Shown here piece by piece: positions 1 to 14,200 of a stretch of DNA of 64,000 nucleotides. The stretch is from NCBI GenBank assembly GCA_017607445.1, contig JAEVHH010000002.1:2347501-2411500 (forward strand), read 5' to 3'. This stretch comes from Histoplasma ohiense (Eukaryota; Ascomycota; Eurotiomycetes; Onygenales; Ajellomycetaceae). A program made the position numbers and the translations under genes. The stretch's first letter is position 1, and every line of letters begins with the position of its first letter. The notes below the pieces were generated by a model. That model had not been told where the DNA came from. It ran no database searches and saw only the letters and a list, made by a program, of their open reading frames with translations.

Positions 1-3000
1 AGGGCGAAGTGTGGACGTTGTGGATCCCCCAGTTCCACAGTCACAGCCACAGCCACAGACCAGTTGGAGTGGTCTAAGAATGATACGCGCATGAAACAGA
101 GTGCGACTCAGGATCCGGAGAAATTTACTGCTTAATGATTGGAGACCCCTATTTCTCGTCGAGTGGCACCCAAACGGCCAGCAACGACTTGAAGCGTCAC
201 CCGAGCCGGGGGCTTGTTAAACCACTACTCCGTACGCAGTACGGAGTACATCTGTAGTTACTGGCGCATTTATGTGCAAGATCAACCACAGTACAGTATC
301 TGTAACCACACACAATACATGCTCATGCCATGAAATCGCTTTTTTTTTTTTTTTTTTTTTTTTTTTTTGATAACAAGGAGCAGCGGCAATTCCCACTTGC
401 CGTCTCCCTCAGGGATTATCCCAACTTGCAAGTTTTGTCGCCTCGTGGATCAGAACAAGCTTTTCGACATCATCCAATGAGAATATAATATTCAACCCCT
501 CTGCATTATCCAACGGATCGGCTTCACCAATTTCGTGCATCATCTGGCGACGCGCCAGGCATGACGAGAGTTGGAGCGGATGAAAACCGAATTTATTTCC
601 TGATACTAAGAACGAACGGAAACAAACTTTTTTGCCCTTTTGCCTTGCTGTCACGAAACCTCTATGGTGGTTGAGCTACACTATAGGTACCGCACAGCAT
701 GATTACGAGGAGGCAGAGGATTTGGCTATTATTTTTACATTCTCCACTACTACCAGGGACGGATGTTGCCAATATGGACGCATGCTTTGTTAATAACGGG
801 AAAAGCCAGCTGCAGCTCTATACTGGCTTTTTTCTCGAATGTCATTATTGTCAATCATCACAATTTTCCGCTCTCCCACCTCATACAGCCTTGTGAAAAT
901 GTCCATATCCAAGTGCAAGTCCACAGCATCAACAACAGTGGTGTGGACAACAATCCAAACCCAGTGGCTTAGCGGACGATTCTACCCCCTCTTCCGCCCC
1001 CAAGAACGAAAAATGGAGAAACGCTACTATTTTAGCGAAGTTGAAAGTACCCGAACTCTCCCCGGAGGACTCGACGAGCCATATCATAATCATGGAATCA
1101 TGGAAGACAATACGCCCCAGGACCAGCACAGATGCAGTGTGGCAGGAGCAATCACACTCCTCACCCAATTTTCTCTTCGTCGAGGAGGTATCACCCTCCT
1201 ACCAGAAGTATCAAACTGCAGAATTCATTGATTGGGCTTATTGCTAGGCCCCTTTCTTGCGCAACTGCATACGTAATCGAGGCACCAACCGGGAGAACGC
1301 GGCGGTGGCGCATGCGTCCTTCGCTGGCGATGCTGTATAGAGGACCCTCGCGTAGAGAAGAACCTACAGGCGAAAATCCACAGCCGCTACCCTCTCTTTA
1401 CTCTTTAAACCGAAGCTCGAAATCGAAACTGATGGTATACGTCCAAAGAGCAACTCGCTCATCGACTTCTCGCTCCATGGTTCGCGTGCAATGCCATCAT
1501 CACTCCTATGCCTAGTATTGAGGGCGTAATCAACCCATCACTGGCGAACTACCACTCTTAAAACCATAAGGAGGAGCTTCGGATTCTAGCTTAGTCTTAG
1601 AATCGCCCAATATTTGCCTACTGACTTATGTGATGGCTGGTATATTAGGTACCGCCAAAGGACGATAAAAACTCCCTCCCTTGACGATTTCAAGCTCCTC
1701 ATGGGTCTCCGGATGAAGATACTGATGAGACACTAGAGGATAGGACCTGTAGCGATCCAATCTGACGAAAGCAGATAGCAAAATCTGTAGATATCGCGGG
1801 AAGTCCATACTGATCATCGTATTGCTGGAACTAGGAGCTTCTTTGACACCACTACAACTGTGGAAGGAAGCCAATGCACACTTGACAGTCCAGTTAACTC
1901 CACCAAACATTCATTATTGACTAAGCTTTTGTGACTTTTGTCTTCAATGCATAGCCGTGAATGATTGTATAGCCCTTGAGTTTCTTTGGATCTCCTCTTG
2001 TTTTGCTGAGATAGCAGAAATAACCTGGATCTCCACACACGGGAGGGGGCAAAGAAGCTGACTGGTGGAATTTGCAACTGAACAACAAGATACTCTCAAG
2101 ATCTCTGAGAGGTTTTCAAGTATCAGAAGATATGGTCCCCACATCAAGTTTACTCAGTTCAGGAGCCTCTTCTTACCCTAAGATATTGACATTTTCCAGT
2201 CCGATCCGCAATACATTAGTGAGGGTGAATCTGTTAGAGATTCTCAGTGATAGGGGATCTTTTGTAAGTTTTCTCTTTAGAAAGCTATGTCTGATGTGCT
2301 GAGGCTATTTTTTTTTTTTTTTTTTTATTTCTCCAGAGAATTATACATCAAATTATCACAAAAGCAATTGGTCATCCTCATGACATAGCAGCCACCTGAG
2401 AGCTCAACGATGTACCGAAGCAGGTGGCGATGCTTGTATGGGCCCGAGCCATCATATGAACCTACCTCAGAAAAAGCTCCCCGGGCTGAAGTACTATTTC
2501 CGGATTCTCGAGTTCTTGCTATGTGGTGATGATTTACCAAAAGATGGCAATCTTTGACACAATAACCTACTCCACGGGTGAGAACAGCTGGAAGTTCTCT
2601 GCGTCATCAGCTGGCGGTTCATTCAAACAACCCCTTACTTGACCACTCCCTCGACCCGTGTATTCCCAACGACAGCCCGGACGTTGAGGAAGATCTTGGA
2701 CACCCAGCAATACCTGAGACCATCAAATCATTGCAAGGTGATGAGAAAGCTGCATCACTGTATGGGATTCTGGATAAGGAAGTTGTGGTTGCCTCGCGCA
2801 GCCTGGTTCGAAGCGCAAAAGCGAATGCAGTATCGTATGATAAAATTTCGACGTTTCTCAAGTGGAAATCTCCTCCATCTTGCCCGCCAGATTTTGAACA
2901 TGGGGTAACGCATTTCCATGCAATCCTACTTGGTCTACAAGATAAGTGGTATGAAAGCTCTCGGCTTGAGTCAGGCTCCCGTCGATTCCCTATCAATCGA

Positions 3001-4618
3001 ACATGAAACCATTCAAATTGAAACGGACATCCGATGTGCAGATTTCAGCAGCCAGCTAATGAAGAGCATTAGATACGACTTCGAAAATCTATGGCCTTAG
3101 AAACGTGTTGTTGAGAATAAAAACTATCACGGAGCCAAAGTATCGTTCAAACAACAAAAGCAAGCGCTCACCGTACAGCATTACGCGGCTCTAGCCTTTC
3201 GATATGGCTAAGGATAACAATACGTTTTTTACTAGAGCCTCGATCCGAGCACTCTGAGGGAAGTATAACCTAACCTAACATTGATAGATAACCTTGACTT
3301 GGAGTAGCGCTTCCATTGTGCGCTCGCTACTCACTTGCTTTCTGATACACCCTGGGATGTTTTCTGTAGGACAAATTTCAAATTTTCGAATTTGTTCTTC
3401 AAATGTATTGTTCTGCATCGAGCGACGCTGCCCTCATTCGTCCATTTGTTCGGCCAGAATCACACCATCACAGTATTGCTCGATCGCAAGGGACCATATC
3501 TAGTTAGGACTGAGTTTCTGAACGGCTTGAACTTTCAGCAATAGGAAAGAGCCATCTACCTGAAAACCATGCTCACATCACTACCCAAGCCGAAGCTCTA
3601 GGGTCTTTCGACCCTTCTGCTGAGCAAAATGAATTGAATCTTTCCATGTACTGATGTGCTGTGATAAAGGGCGACCGCTTTCTAATTGATGGCTGGCTAC
3701 ATGCCCTTCCTTTTATGCCAACAAGAATCTCTTGATCTGCTGAGCAGGCTTCTATCTGCCTGCTCTGCAGCAGTCTTGTTCTTCAGAAGGACTTGTTTTA
3801 TGGAAGCATCAGTCCAGATATCAATTCATCTCTATGGTTCTATTCATTTTTGCCCCCATGCAAAAAAATGTATTTACTATACGTTCACGAATAAGTCCCC
3901 TTCCGATTCAACAGTGACAGGGGCCAAGGTTGAAGGTGGATGTGACTACCAACTCAAATATGCCGCCGAATTAGTGAAGAGCATTTGGTGTTTAGATGCA
4001 GTCACCTACCCTCATATCTGCTTCTTCGCCTACATCTCTTTGGGAGTTATCAACACAATGAACTCAGGCTTCAATTGTGATGAAGGTACTGATCTGATGA
4101 TTCTGATCCCGAGACTTGTGTGACTAGCCTCCTCATGGAGCAAGTTTATGAATCCCATGTCTTCTTTCGAAAGTCTCTTTTATCCTCAGTCTAACATATA
4201 ACTTTTCCTGAGCCGTTTTAATAAAGACATCGCTCCGCTACTTGCAGTGCCTATTCCATCAGTTTCAGAGGAAACCACCGAATCAAAAGAATTGTACAGC
4301 TCGTGGTTTTGCGCAAAAGAGTGCCATATCTTCATACCTGGAATCAAAGATCACAACAATACTTGAGGAAGTCACTCTGCAATGACCGCTACTGTCCAGG
4401 CAAGTGAGGAGGATCAAACTCTCTCAATTGAATATGGTCTACAACTCTTTACAGAAAACAAATCTCTATCATTTCAGCAACCTCCATCTCATTTGGTTTT
4501 CAGCTGACTGGAATGCTTGTGACATGTGTATGTCTGAAAATGTGTTTCCCAAGGGGCCCCGCAACACAGAGTCCTATCTCCCTACCCTTGCCCCAGTGGT
4601 CTAACACCACAAGTTTTG

Positions 4619-4620
<2 letters not shown>

Positions 4621-4667
<47 letters not shown>
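4621..4667. repeat. (AT)15 followed by (GT)8 microsatellite
   Basis: A pure AT dinucleotide run of 30 bases passes directly into a GT run of about 17 bases. The His-Thr and Tyr-Ile peptides that appear on the opposite strand are translations of this repeat and not protein evidence. Confidence 0.95.
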
Positions 4668-6226
4668 AATTCGCCAGCAAAGAAAATCACTGAACAAAAT
4701 GAAAGCGCTGAGACATGAACCAGGCAGTTGACAGCCATCATTATTGACAGGCAAAGACAGGGGATCGGCAAACACTGTATAGGGGGGGGTGAGGGGAAGA
4801 AAGAAAGAAAGAAAGAAAATACAGGTTTTCCACGCCGCAGTTGACGAGCGAAAAACAAGAATCCAGATTTGGCATCTCTGATGCCAGGATGTAACTGGAA
4901 ACTGACTTCATGTGAGAGCGAAGGGCTGAACCCAGTCCGCAGCGTCCCTAACCCCCACCCCCATGACTGTCTCGAACTTTGAACAGGGATCCGTTTCTAG
5001 TTTTGGGGGGAATTTACGAGTGATAATGTAGTCGATAGCAAGAGCAATAAATAGGAATAACTAGCGAGCATACATGCACAGTATTACCCCGTGGATGTTA
5101 TTTTCTCCGAGGTGGGGTGCGACAACTGGGAGCATGGCACAGCATTTTCCGGTAAAGATGTTTATTGTTGGTAGTACTAGTACATACATAGTAGCGATGG
5201 AGAGAAGGACAACGGAGGAGAATCACTTAGGAATATCGGGTGGCTGAGCCTATTGTTGCTGTTGTTATTACTATATATGCATGGTGGGCTGGGTTATATA
5301 TATACAGTAAATGCATATATATTTAACTAAAGGTTACAGTGCTACCCGGGAATATTCCCTCCCATATGACCTTTAGTTAGACACGGGCTTTAAAAAGAGA
5401 GGGATATATTTTCTCAAAGAGCCATCTCTTCCTGTGCTAGCTAGCTACCTACCTCCGATGTTGTTTATGAAACAGTCATCATTCACAAATAGAAGCAACC
5501 GAAGCGTAGGAGAGAGGAGCAACTCGGCGGAAAGATATCTCTGGCCTAGCTATTTTTAAGAGCAGCGTACACCGCCACGAGCAACATCCATCTGTCATTT
5601 GTTTCCCTGATTTTAATGCTCTCTCTCTCTCTCTCTCCTTGAGGGATTCATTGATTGGGCTTCATTATTGCTGTTTGTCAAAGACACCGCAAATCCTTGG
5701 CTGATGTTTTATCAGGATAAGCAACCCCACCAGTAAAATATGGGCTGCACTTAATTTAGAAGACTTGAATTCTGACGCCGACCTTTTGGGACCCGATGAT
5801 GTAAAAAGCCTTCTTGATCGCCCACCTGGCTGGCAGTGGCACCTACGGCACGCATAACATCCATCTCAACAACAAACTCGCGCCTGCAGCAAAGAAAGAG
5901 CACGTCCACCAACCAATGTTGTACGCAGTATAGCCAGGCACTTAATCATCCAATGACGTCCACCAACTCAATTCGCGCCTTCTGCCAATGAGAACAATTT
6001 CAATTTCCCTTTCTCCTGGCCCAACCAACGATCTGAACTGAACTTCCCGCGGAGGGGAAGCGCGCCCGCCCTAATGTAGGAACTTCGCAGCAAGTGGTCG
6101 TCGTCATCGGGTACAAACCAGGGCGAGGAGGAGACCACTTGGCTGCGTCCACATCTTTCTTCAGCGTAGAAGGTGTTGGCGTGTGGCGTGTGGCGTGTGG
6201 CGTGAAGCTCCACCAGATTTTCTTTT

Positions 6227-6270
<44 letters not shown>

Positions 6271-9200
6271 TTTTCCCAGAGGCTGCGGGAAGAGGCTTCG
6301 TCGGGCAACCCATCGTCACCGTCATTGTCGTTGTCGGTCGGTTACTGGTTTCGGGCCATCAACAACTCACACTACTGGTAGGCGGCTGTATGCCAATAGG
6401 GTAAAAAGTCCTCCCTCGTAAGGCATGAGTTGTTCCTCTCTTCCGTCTGCGCTGAGTTGTTTGCCTGTTATTTGCGGCCAACTGGCAACTTACATCCGAT
6501 CACCATCGCCCATCCTGCAAGACAGGGCCAAAAAAAAAAAAAAAAAAAAAAAAAAAATAGAGAGAGAGAGAAAAAAGAGAGAGCGCAGCCAATCGCTGCA
6601 GATATAAAATTTTTGCATGTTCGGGGCATTTCGACCCGAAAGTTCGCCCCCGTATCAATCAAGGCCACAGTGAGTGTAGTGGATGGATGATGGATGAGAT
6701 GGTTGTGGCAAATTCGAAAATCTCAGGAGGCAAAGACATTCCTCCTCCATCCCATCACCCCGATGATTAGATACAAGGTTTCGGACTGGGGAAACTCTAA
6801 ATGAGAGACGTCTCAAAAATGAGAAAAAGGGTCAAGCCAGCAAGAGGTGGCCTGTAGTAAAGTCACTCTGTGTTCCGTGCAGATCTCTTCACAGTCACAT
6901 AAATAGTCAGTTACACTTTGTCACCGGCTGTAGTTAAAGGAATGTAATATTAGTAATATAGATACATGCATTTTAGAGTTCAGAATGGTTTGAGCTGGGC
7001 CCACTCTTTTTTAAAACAACGCTTCGTACGCACACAGCGTATCGTACGTAAGTACGTAATCTATCATTCAAACCACTCTGATACACAAACTAAATATGAT
7101 AAAATATAGCATGATATCTCAACAACTGATGATTTATAATATAGCATTAGATATCTCTAGTTAACTAGATTGTTTAAAACTTCTTGTCAAAATAACTATT
7201 CATTTTTAGCTTGATTACTTATATATTGTTATACAAATCAAAAATGACATGATATATTGCAAAGAATTTGGTAATTTTGGTACATACCTCAGCAAGAAAT
7301 AATTAGTTATAACTATCAGCTTTACATTTAGAAATACATGTAAAATATCTTATCAGATTATATCTTAAAAGTCCCATATCATGCTGTTATTATCTTCAAA
7401 ACCGGCAGAGTCCGTGACAAGCCAGATCAGATCAGAAACCCAGCTTTTCCCGCTATAACGATGGAATGAACTCCTTTTGGTTGCTACAAGATGTTGCTGC
7501 TCCTTAGGATTTTCTTTTCTCCTACTCTAACTAAAATCCACCCCCTTCCTCTCATACTGTAAATTCAAATCGCAAGTTCGAGAACGCGTTCAAACAAACT
7601 GTTCAAACGCGCGTTACTTACTAATCTGCACATTGTTGACTGTTGGGAATGGGTGTGTTTTAGATAGGCCCTGAAACACAAGCCGAACGGTGGTTCGAGT
7701 GGAACATTATGGAGAAAGGGGGGAAAACTAATTTTGGAGGAGGTCTGGCTCTGGATCCGTTGATTGAATTACGAATCCCACCCCTCCCCCCAATTTAGCT
7801 TTTCCTTTGGCCTTCCATCTTCTATTTCCTTTGTCCCATTCCGACTTTGCGTGGAGCCTCACAGTTGTTCTCATATTTGCTTTTGAGAAAAAAACAGGTG
7901 ATGGGTAAGTGAAGAATAGGCAAAGTCAATACGGTGTAGGTAGTAGTTAGTTAGCTAGCTAATTAAAGGAATGGGAACGGGAACGGGAACCTGTGACGAC
8001 GGATTGATTGATTAATATTATTATCATGCCTCCTTTCACCCCTGGCTATTAAATTTCCTTTTTTCTCCTCTGATGCCGTCGGGCTACGGATGTAAGCTGG
8101 GGGGGGAGGGAGGGGCAAACTTGGCCCTTGGGATGAGGATCGAGATGTGTGAGACTGATTCCCTTGTTCATGCAGGAAGGAATTTGCAGAATTCGTTCGC
8201 AAGTGCAGGATGCATTAAGCAAGCTTCTTTTCTTGGAGATAACGAACGGGTTTTCGTTGAAAAGTTGTTTTTTTTTTTTTTTTTTTTTTTTTTGAGTTTC
8301 TGGCAAGCGCGTACGCTGTATGGCAGAAAAAAAAAAAAACTTACGATGTAGGATCCAGAATCATCGGCATTATTGTTGATTTGTAGGAAATATGTTCAAA
8401 TAATCGCGGGATTATTTTTCTTCTTCTTTCTTCTTTTCTTCTCTTTTCTGTTCTTTTTGGTTCGATCCAATAGGCTTGGGCGATTTATCTGCCCTTTCTC
8501 TCTCCCCCCCCCCCCTTTTCCCTCTTTGCTTTCCTTGATCGGATGGAATAGTTCGCGCACGGGCTGTTCGATTTACTTAGTTATTTATTTATTGGCCTAG
8601 CCTCTGCTATTATTGAAATGTGACCATCGATGTGCACTGTAAGGGTTAGACGGATTTGCGAGGGTCTGAAACCGAAACAGATCTTGGAAGTAATTAAATT
8701 AGTTAATTTACTAACTGTTCTTATGCTGTCCGATGTGTCAGCCTTCTTGAAGAAGTGACGGGTATACATAAATATCCCCCTCCTGTGTCAATACAAATAG
8801 AATTATCATGGTTGTTGATGTATATATAGAGAGAGATATATATATCCACATACATGGTATTGAGCAATACCTTCATGTTCCGAAATACCTGAACACAGAG
8901 TACCTGCGCAATGGGTCTTTCAAGGGTGAATCTAGAACCGATCCACCAGGGCTGCTCGGGGTGTTATTGGCCGACGTGACGATCCCGCTGCGCCGTGAGT
9001 CGTGTCGTGGGCAGCCCGTCAGGGACAAGCCCTGGAGGTTGGAGGACGTCGGGCCTCCGCGCCTCAGATTCGTTGGACGACAGGGAACCTTGGAAAGAGC
9101 CGGTAACACGTGACCTCAGCCAATCTCACCTGGGCTATTCCTTAGTTACCCAAGGGGGCAAAGTAAAGAGCAATCTTGGCACTTCCAACTGGTATTGAAT

Positions 9201-9662
9201 GACAAGGCAAAATACAAGAAAATCCCTTTTCTGCTGTGTGTATAGTTATCGCTGCACAGGGGCAGATATTGGAGCAGAAGCCTTAACAAAAAGGCATATA
9301 TAAAAAGCATAAGCATAACCTTGGAATTCGAGTTGTTACCTGGGTTACGTCTTTCGCTTTGGGTGTGCTGCCCGTCAAATTGGTATGGTGAAAGTCAATT
9401 AGGCCAGGGAAGCGGGGGATGTTTATCAGCTGGTCTCCAGGTCCCAGGGTATGGAATTGGTAACTTTGAAAGTCAAACAAAAATGGAGTTTGAGACTTTG
9501 CCCTGAAAGGCACAGGGTAAACATACGACGGACCGGGGAAGGCCACTGATGCAGCTGGCGACTGTACTGTGTAGTGAAGAATTTTTGCAGTAGTCATACA
9601 GCTGAGAGTGGTAATGGATGGTTTATTTGGATGTTACCTCTTGGCCTGGACAGTATAGCATA

Positions 9663-9711
9663 CAGCGTACAGCGTACAGCGTAGAGCGTACAGCGTACAA
9701 CGTACAGTGTA
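9663..9711 (+). repeat. Seven-copy heptamer tandem array (unit CAGCGTA)
   Basis: Seven head-to-tail copies of a 7-bp unit, four exact and three with single changes, lie about 1.6 kb upstream of the FKS1 start codon. Further copies of related ACAGC words surround it. It could be a plain minisatellite or a cluster of protein-binding sites in the FKS1 promoter; nothing in the sequence decides between these. Confidence 0.9.
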
Positions 9712-11102
9712 AGATACAGCAGCGGAACAGGGGAGATAACCGCAGAACCTGGTTGGGCTGTTCCCTGGCCGGTACCTGGTATGCCAGACGCCTGTCTGGG
9801 GGCCGGTGGCTGGGCTGTGTGTGGACTGGTGGACTGTGTGTGGGTATGCATCCGGCGACCACCGACCGACCACACACACAGGCCAAACCCTTGCTCGCCT
9901 GTTGGCTGTCTCTTGTTTCGTCCTGGGGGGTCTCTGCTCCCTGCCCTTTTCCCTTCCCGCTTCTCGCTGTCACGGCCAACTTTTTGCTCACCCGTCCGCC
10001 TACTCTGCCCACTCTCCTTTGCCGCTCCTTGCCCTTTTCCCTCCTTCTGCTGGCTGCTCCCTTTTGCGCTTTTCTTTTTCTTCTTCCCTTTTTTTTTTTT
10101 TTTGTTTTTGCTTCTTTCGCTGCCCGTACTTCCAACACTCGTTTTTCCTGTCCTTCTCCTCCTCCCCTCCAGTTCCTTTGCCCTCCCACTCGTTACAAAG
10201 GTCAAAGCACAGCTGGGAGGACGAGGGAGTAGAAGAATAGTCGTCCAGATCCTTCGTCCAGCCAGGTACCACGCTTGGCAGCAAATAGGCAGTTGGCTGT
10301 GTACCCGTGTGTTGTGTCTGGCGTCGTTGTCCGTCGAGATCTCTCCATTTTCCTGCTGCTGTGACCGCGCCCTCTCCTCTCGTTTCGGCACTATTGGCTG
10401 AGTAACCGCAGCACTTGGCCCCTTCGCTCGTCGTTCGTTTCACAACAACAGGAACAGGAGCACAATTTCTTTTTCTTCTTCTCGCCTCGCCTCTCCTCGC
10501 CTCTCCTCGCCTTTCTTTCTTCCTTCACCTCTTCTGCTTCCTCCCCTTTCCCCTTTCCCCCTTGAGTCCGCGATCCGCTCTTCTCACTCCCACTCTCTGT
10601 CTCTCAATTCCCGGCTCCCTTGGTCGGACACGGTGGAGAGGCTCTCCCGAGGTCGAGTTTTGGCGGCCTAGAAGAGCCGTCATTGTCGTCCTCGTCATCC
10701 TCGTCCTCTTGCTCCCTTTGTTGTTGGTGTGCGTGTAGACCACCATCCCAACCAACCTACTCGCTCACTTTTTACCCTTTCCAACGCCAGCTGGAGGCTG
10801 TTTCGACCACCAATAATCAACTCCATCTTCGGTCCCCGCGTTGATCGAGCAAAGAAAATTTACGACTATTCTCTAATTGTCTTTGTTTTGGGGTTGCCAA
10901 CCTACCTTCGTTTGTTTGCATATATACTGGTGTGTGCTTGCTCGTGGCCCCGTCGACAATCGACCGAATATTTACGCAACGGCTGTTTTCCAAGCAATAA
11001 TAGACCTCCTTTTGATTTTTCTTTGTTTTATTTTAATCCCGTTCATCGACCGGATTCCCCCTTTCCATATATATCAAGATTAATTAATGGTTGCGATATA
11101 GT

Positions 11103-11248
11103 GTAAGTCGAGTCGTTCTTTCCTCTCCTCCAGGTGGAATTGGTGGTGTTGTTTGGGAGTCGTGATTACTTCTTCTGGATGGAGACATCTCTGTTATAAT
11201 AAGAATAGTTGCTGACATGATGCCCCATGGATATTTCCGACGCTGCAG
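11103..11248 (+). promoter_or_regulatory. Predicted 5'-leader intron of FKS1 covering upstream ATGs
   Basis: A good donor (GTAAGT at 11103), a branch-like GCTGAC near 11208 and a CTGCAG acceptor ending at 11248 define a 146-bp intron in the leader. It would remove three upstream ATGs at 11218, 11221 and 11227. The ATGs at 11218 and 11221 open a 12-codon frame. The one at 11227 opens a longer frame that overlaps the FKS1 start in another frame. If the intron is retained these would block normal initiation; if it is spliced the leader from 11249 to 11285 is free of ATGs. Inferred from splice consensus only. Confidence 0.45.
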
Positions 11249-11285
11249 CTGAGACACATAATCATCATTATACGTCGAATCGATC

Positions 11286-14200
11286 ATGTCGGCCCCACAG
11301 CAAGGTGGGCCTCCCCATGGGTATGGTGATGGCTATGGTCAATACCCCCAAGGCGATTCCCACTACCAGGACGGGTACTACGACCAGAATGATTATTCAC
11401 AACATGATGGGTACTATGACAACAACCAGGGATAGTGAGTCTCCTTTCCTTTGCCAATGACATCGTTCCGGAACAATTGCTGACGTTAGGTAAAACTTCT
11501 ATTATCTTTCGTAAATAGCTACGGGGACAACCAATATCCGCAACAAGATGGTTATTACGATAACCAGCAGGGTTATGACGATGAGTACTACAACGATCAG
11601 TACTACGATCAGGGCACTGCGGGCTACAACAATGGACCGCAGACGGGACGTCGCAGGGGCCATGATTCTGAAGAAGATTCGGAAACCTTCAGTGACTTCA
11701 CTATGAAATCCGAGACTGCCCGTGCTGCGGATATGGACTACTATGGTCGTGGTGACGAGCAGTACAACAGCTACAGCGAAAGTCATATGGGCGGCCGTGG
11801 ATACCGTCCTCCTTCCTCACAAATCTCCTACGGTGCAAACAGGTCCTCTGGTGCCTCTACCCCCGTCTATGGACTCGACTACGGTAACGCTCTCCCTGCC
11901 GGCCAACGCTCCCGAGAACCATACCCCGCCTGGACTTCTGATGCGCAAATCCCCCTCTCCAAGGAGGAGATCGAGGACATCTTCTTGGACCTGGTCAATA
12001 AATTCGGCTTTCAACGCGATAGCATGCGGAACATGTACGACCATTTCATGACCTTGCTTGATTCCAGGGCGTCCCGCTTGACTCCCAACCAGGCTCTTCT
12101 ATCGCTTCATGCAGACTATATTGGGGGCGATAATGCGAACTATCGCCGCTGGTATTTTGCTGCTCATCTCGATTTGGATGATGCGGTGGGTTTTGCCAAC
12201 ATGAATTTAGGCAAGGCAAATCGCAAAACTAGAAAAGCCCGCAAAGCAGCCAAGAAAGCCGCAGCAAATGATCCAAAGAATGAAGAACAAGCTCTGGCGG
12301 ATCTAGAAGGGGACAACAGCTTAGAGGCTGCAGAGTATCGCTGGAAAACTCGCATGAATCGCATGTCCCAGCATGAGCGCGCCCGTCAAATCGCCTTATA
12401 TCTATTGTGCTGGGGTGAAGCCAACCAAGTTCGATTCATGCCCGAAGCCCTCTGCTTCATTTTCAAATGTGCTGACGACTACTACCACTCGCCTGAATGC
12501 CAAAATCGTGTTGAGCCTGTTGAAGAATTCACTTACCTCAACAATATCATCACCCCGCTGTACCAGTACTGCCGCGACCAAGGATATGAAATTTTTGATG
12601 GCAAGTACGTCCGGCGGGAAAAGGATCACAACAAGATCATCGGTTACGATGATATCAACCAGCTCTTCTGGTACCCTGAAGGAATCGAGCGGATTGTGAT
12701 GAACGACAAATCCCGCATCGTGGACATCCCGCCCGCTGATCGATACCAGAAACTCAAAGAGGTCAACTGGAAAAAGGTGTTTTTCAAGACCTACAAGGAA
12801 ACCCGATCCTGGTTCCATATGATGGTGAACTTCAACCGTATTTGGGTCATCCACGTCGGTTCCTTCTGGTTTTACACCGCCTTCAACTCCCCGACTCTCT
12901 ACACTAGGGACTACAGACAGCGAGAAAATAATCCACCCACTGCTGCTGCGAGGTGGACCGCTACCGGCTTGGGTGGTGCCGTGGCCACCTTCATCATGAT
13001 ATTTGCAACAATTTGCGAATGGTGCTACGTTCCTCGGGCTTGGGCTGGTGCGCAGCACTTGACCAAACGGCTTCTCTTCCTCATTGGAATTTTCTGCATC
13101 AATATCGGGCCTGCAGTTTTCGTTTTTGGGGTTAATCAAGACCATCCGGCTGCCCACGCTCTGGGAATCGTGTCCTTCTTTGTCAACCTGGCAACATTCT
13201 TCTTTTTCGCCATTATGCCACTGGGGGGGCTTTTTGGAAGCTATCTTAGAAAGAACTCTCGCCAATACGTCGCTAGCCAAACCTTCACAGCCAGCTTCCC
13301 CAGGCTTCGGGGAAACGATATGTGGATGTCATATGGCCTCTGGACTTGTGTCTTCGGTGCTAAACTTGCCGAGTCTTATTTCTTCTTGACTCTCTCTTTC
13401 CGTGACCCGATCCGGATTTTGTCACAGATGAAGATTAACCAGTGCGCGGGTGATAAAATTTTTGGTCCCTCTGCCGATGTGCTCTGCAAGCAGCAGCCAA
13501 GGATTCTACTGGGCCTCATGTTCTTCACGGATCTCAGTTTGTTCTTCCTTGATACCTATCTATGGTATATTATTCTGAACGCTGTCTTTTCGGTCGCCCG
13601 CTCATTCTATCTCGGTGTATCTATCTGGACTCCTTGGAGAAACATTTTCTCACGCTTACCGAAGCGAATTTACTCCAAGGTCCTTGCGACTACCGACATG
13701 GAAATTAAATACAAGCCAAAGGTCCTTATTTCACAGGTTTGGAACGCAATTGTTATCTCGATGTACCGAGAGCATTTGCTGGCGATCGATCATGTTCAAA
13801 AGCTTCTCTACCACCAGGTCCCCTCGGAACAAGAAGGAAAACGGACACTGCGAGCTCCTACATTTTTTGTATCGCAAGAAGACCATTCCTTCAAGACGGA
13901 ATTCTTCCCCACTCAGAGTGAGGCTGAACGCCGTATTTCCTTCTTTGCCCAGTCCCTTTCAACACCAATTCCTGAGCCGGTTCCAGTTGACAACATGCCT
14001 ACCTTCACCGTCCTTATTCCTCACTACAGCGAAAAGATACTCCTGTCTCTGCGTGAAATCATTCGTGAAGATGAGCCCTACTCCCGCGTGACGCTCCTTG
14101 AGTACCTGAAGCAACTGCACCCGCATGAATGGGATTGCTTTGTCAAAGACACGAAAATCTTGGCTGATGAAACTTCTCAATTTAACGGCGACGAGAAAAG

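Larger units (their letters stand above)
1..11102. other. Long spacer and FKS1 upstream region without a supported gene
   Basis: I find no reading frame here with a recognisable domain, consistent splice sites or convincing amino-acid composition. The longer open frames (for example on the minus strand at 9594-10391) come from pyrimidine-rich tracts and overlap each other in several frames, which marks them as composition artefacts. The stretch holds many simple repeats: T runs at 340-368, 2307-2327 and 8268-8293, an A run at 6531-6557, AT/GT at 4621-4667, CT tracts near 5619 and 6231, and a heptamer array at 9663-9711. A weak coding-like patch lies at 2578-4130. From about 9900 to 11100 the plus strand is C/T-rich, as expected of a fungal promoter and leader, and probably belongs to FKS1. 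Confidence 0.6.

Noticed and set aside
4500..4858. Frames with HTHTHT and YIYIYI peptides
   Set aside because: Direct translation of the AT/GT microsatellite at 4621-4667.
9594..10391. Minus-strand frame of 265 codons upstream of FKS1
   Set aside because: It is Lys/Arg/Gly-rich from the C/T-rich plus strand, overlaps other long frames in the same place, and has no domain. It is a composition artefact.
12402..13280. Minus-strand frame of 292 codons inside FKS1
   Set aside because: Antisense shadow of the conserved FKS1 coding sequence with no domain of its own.
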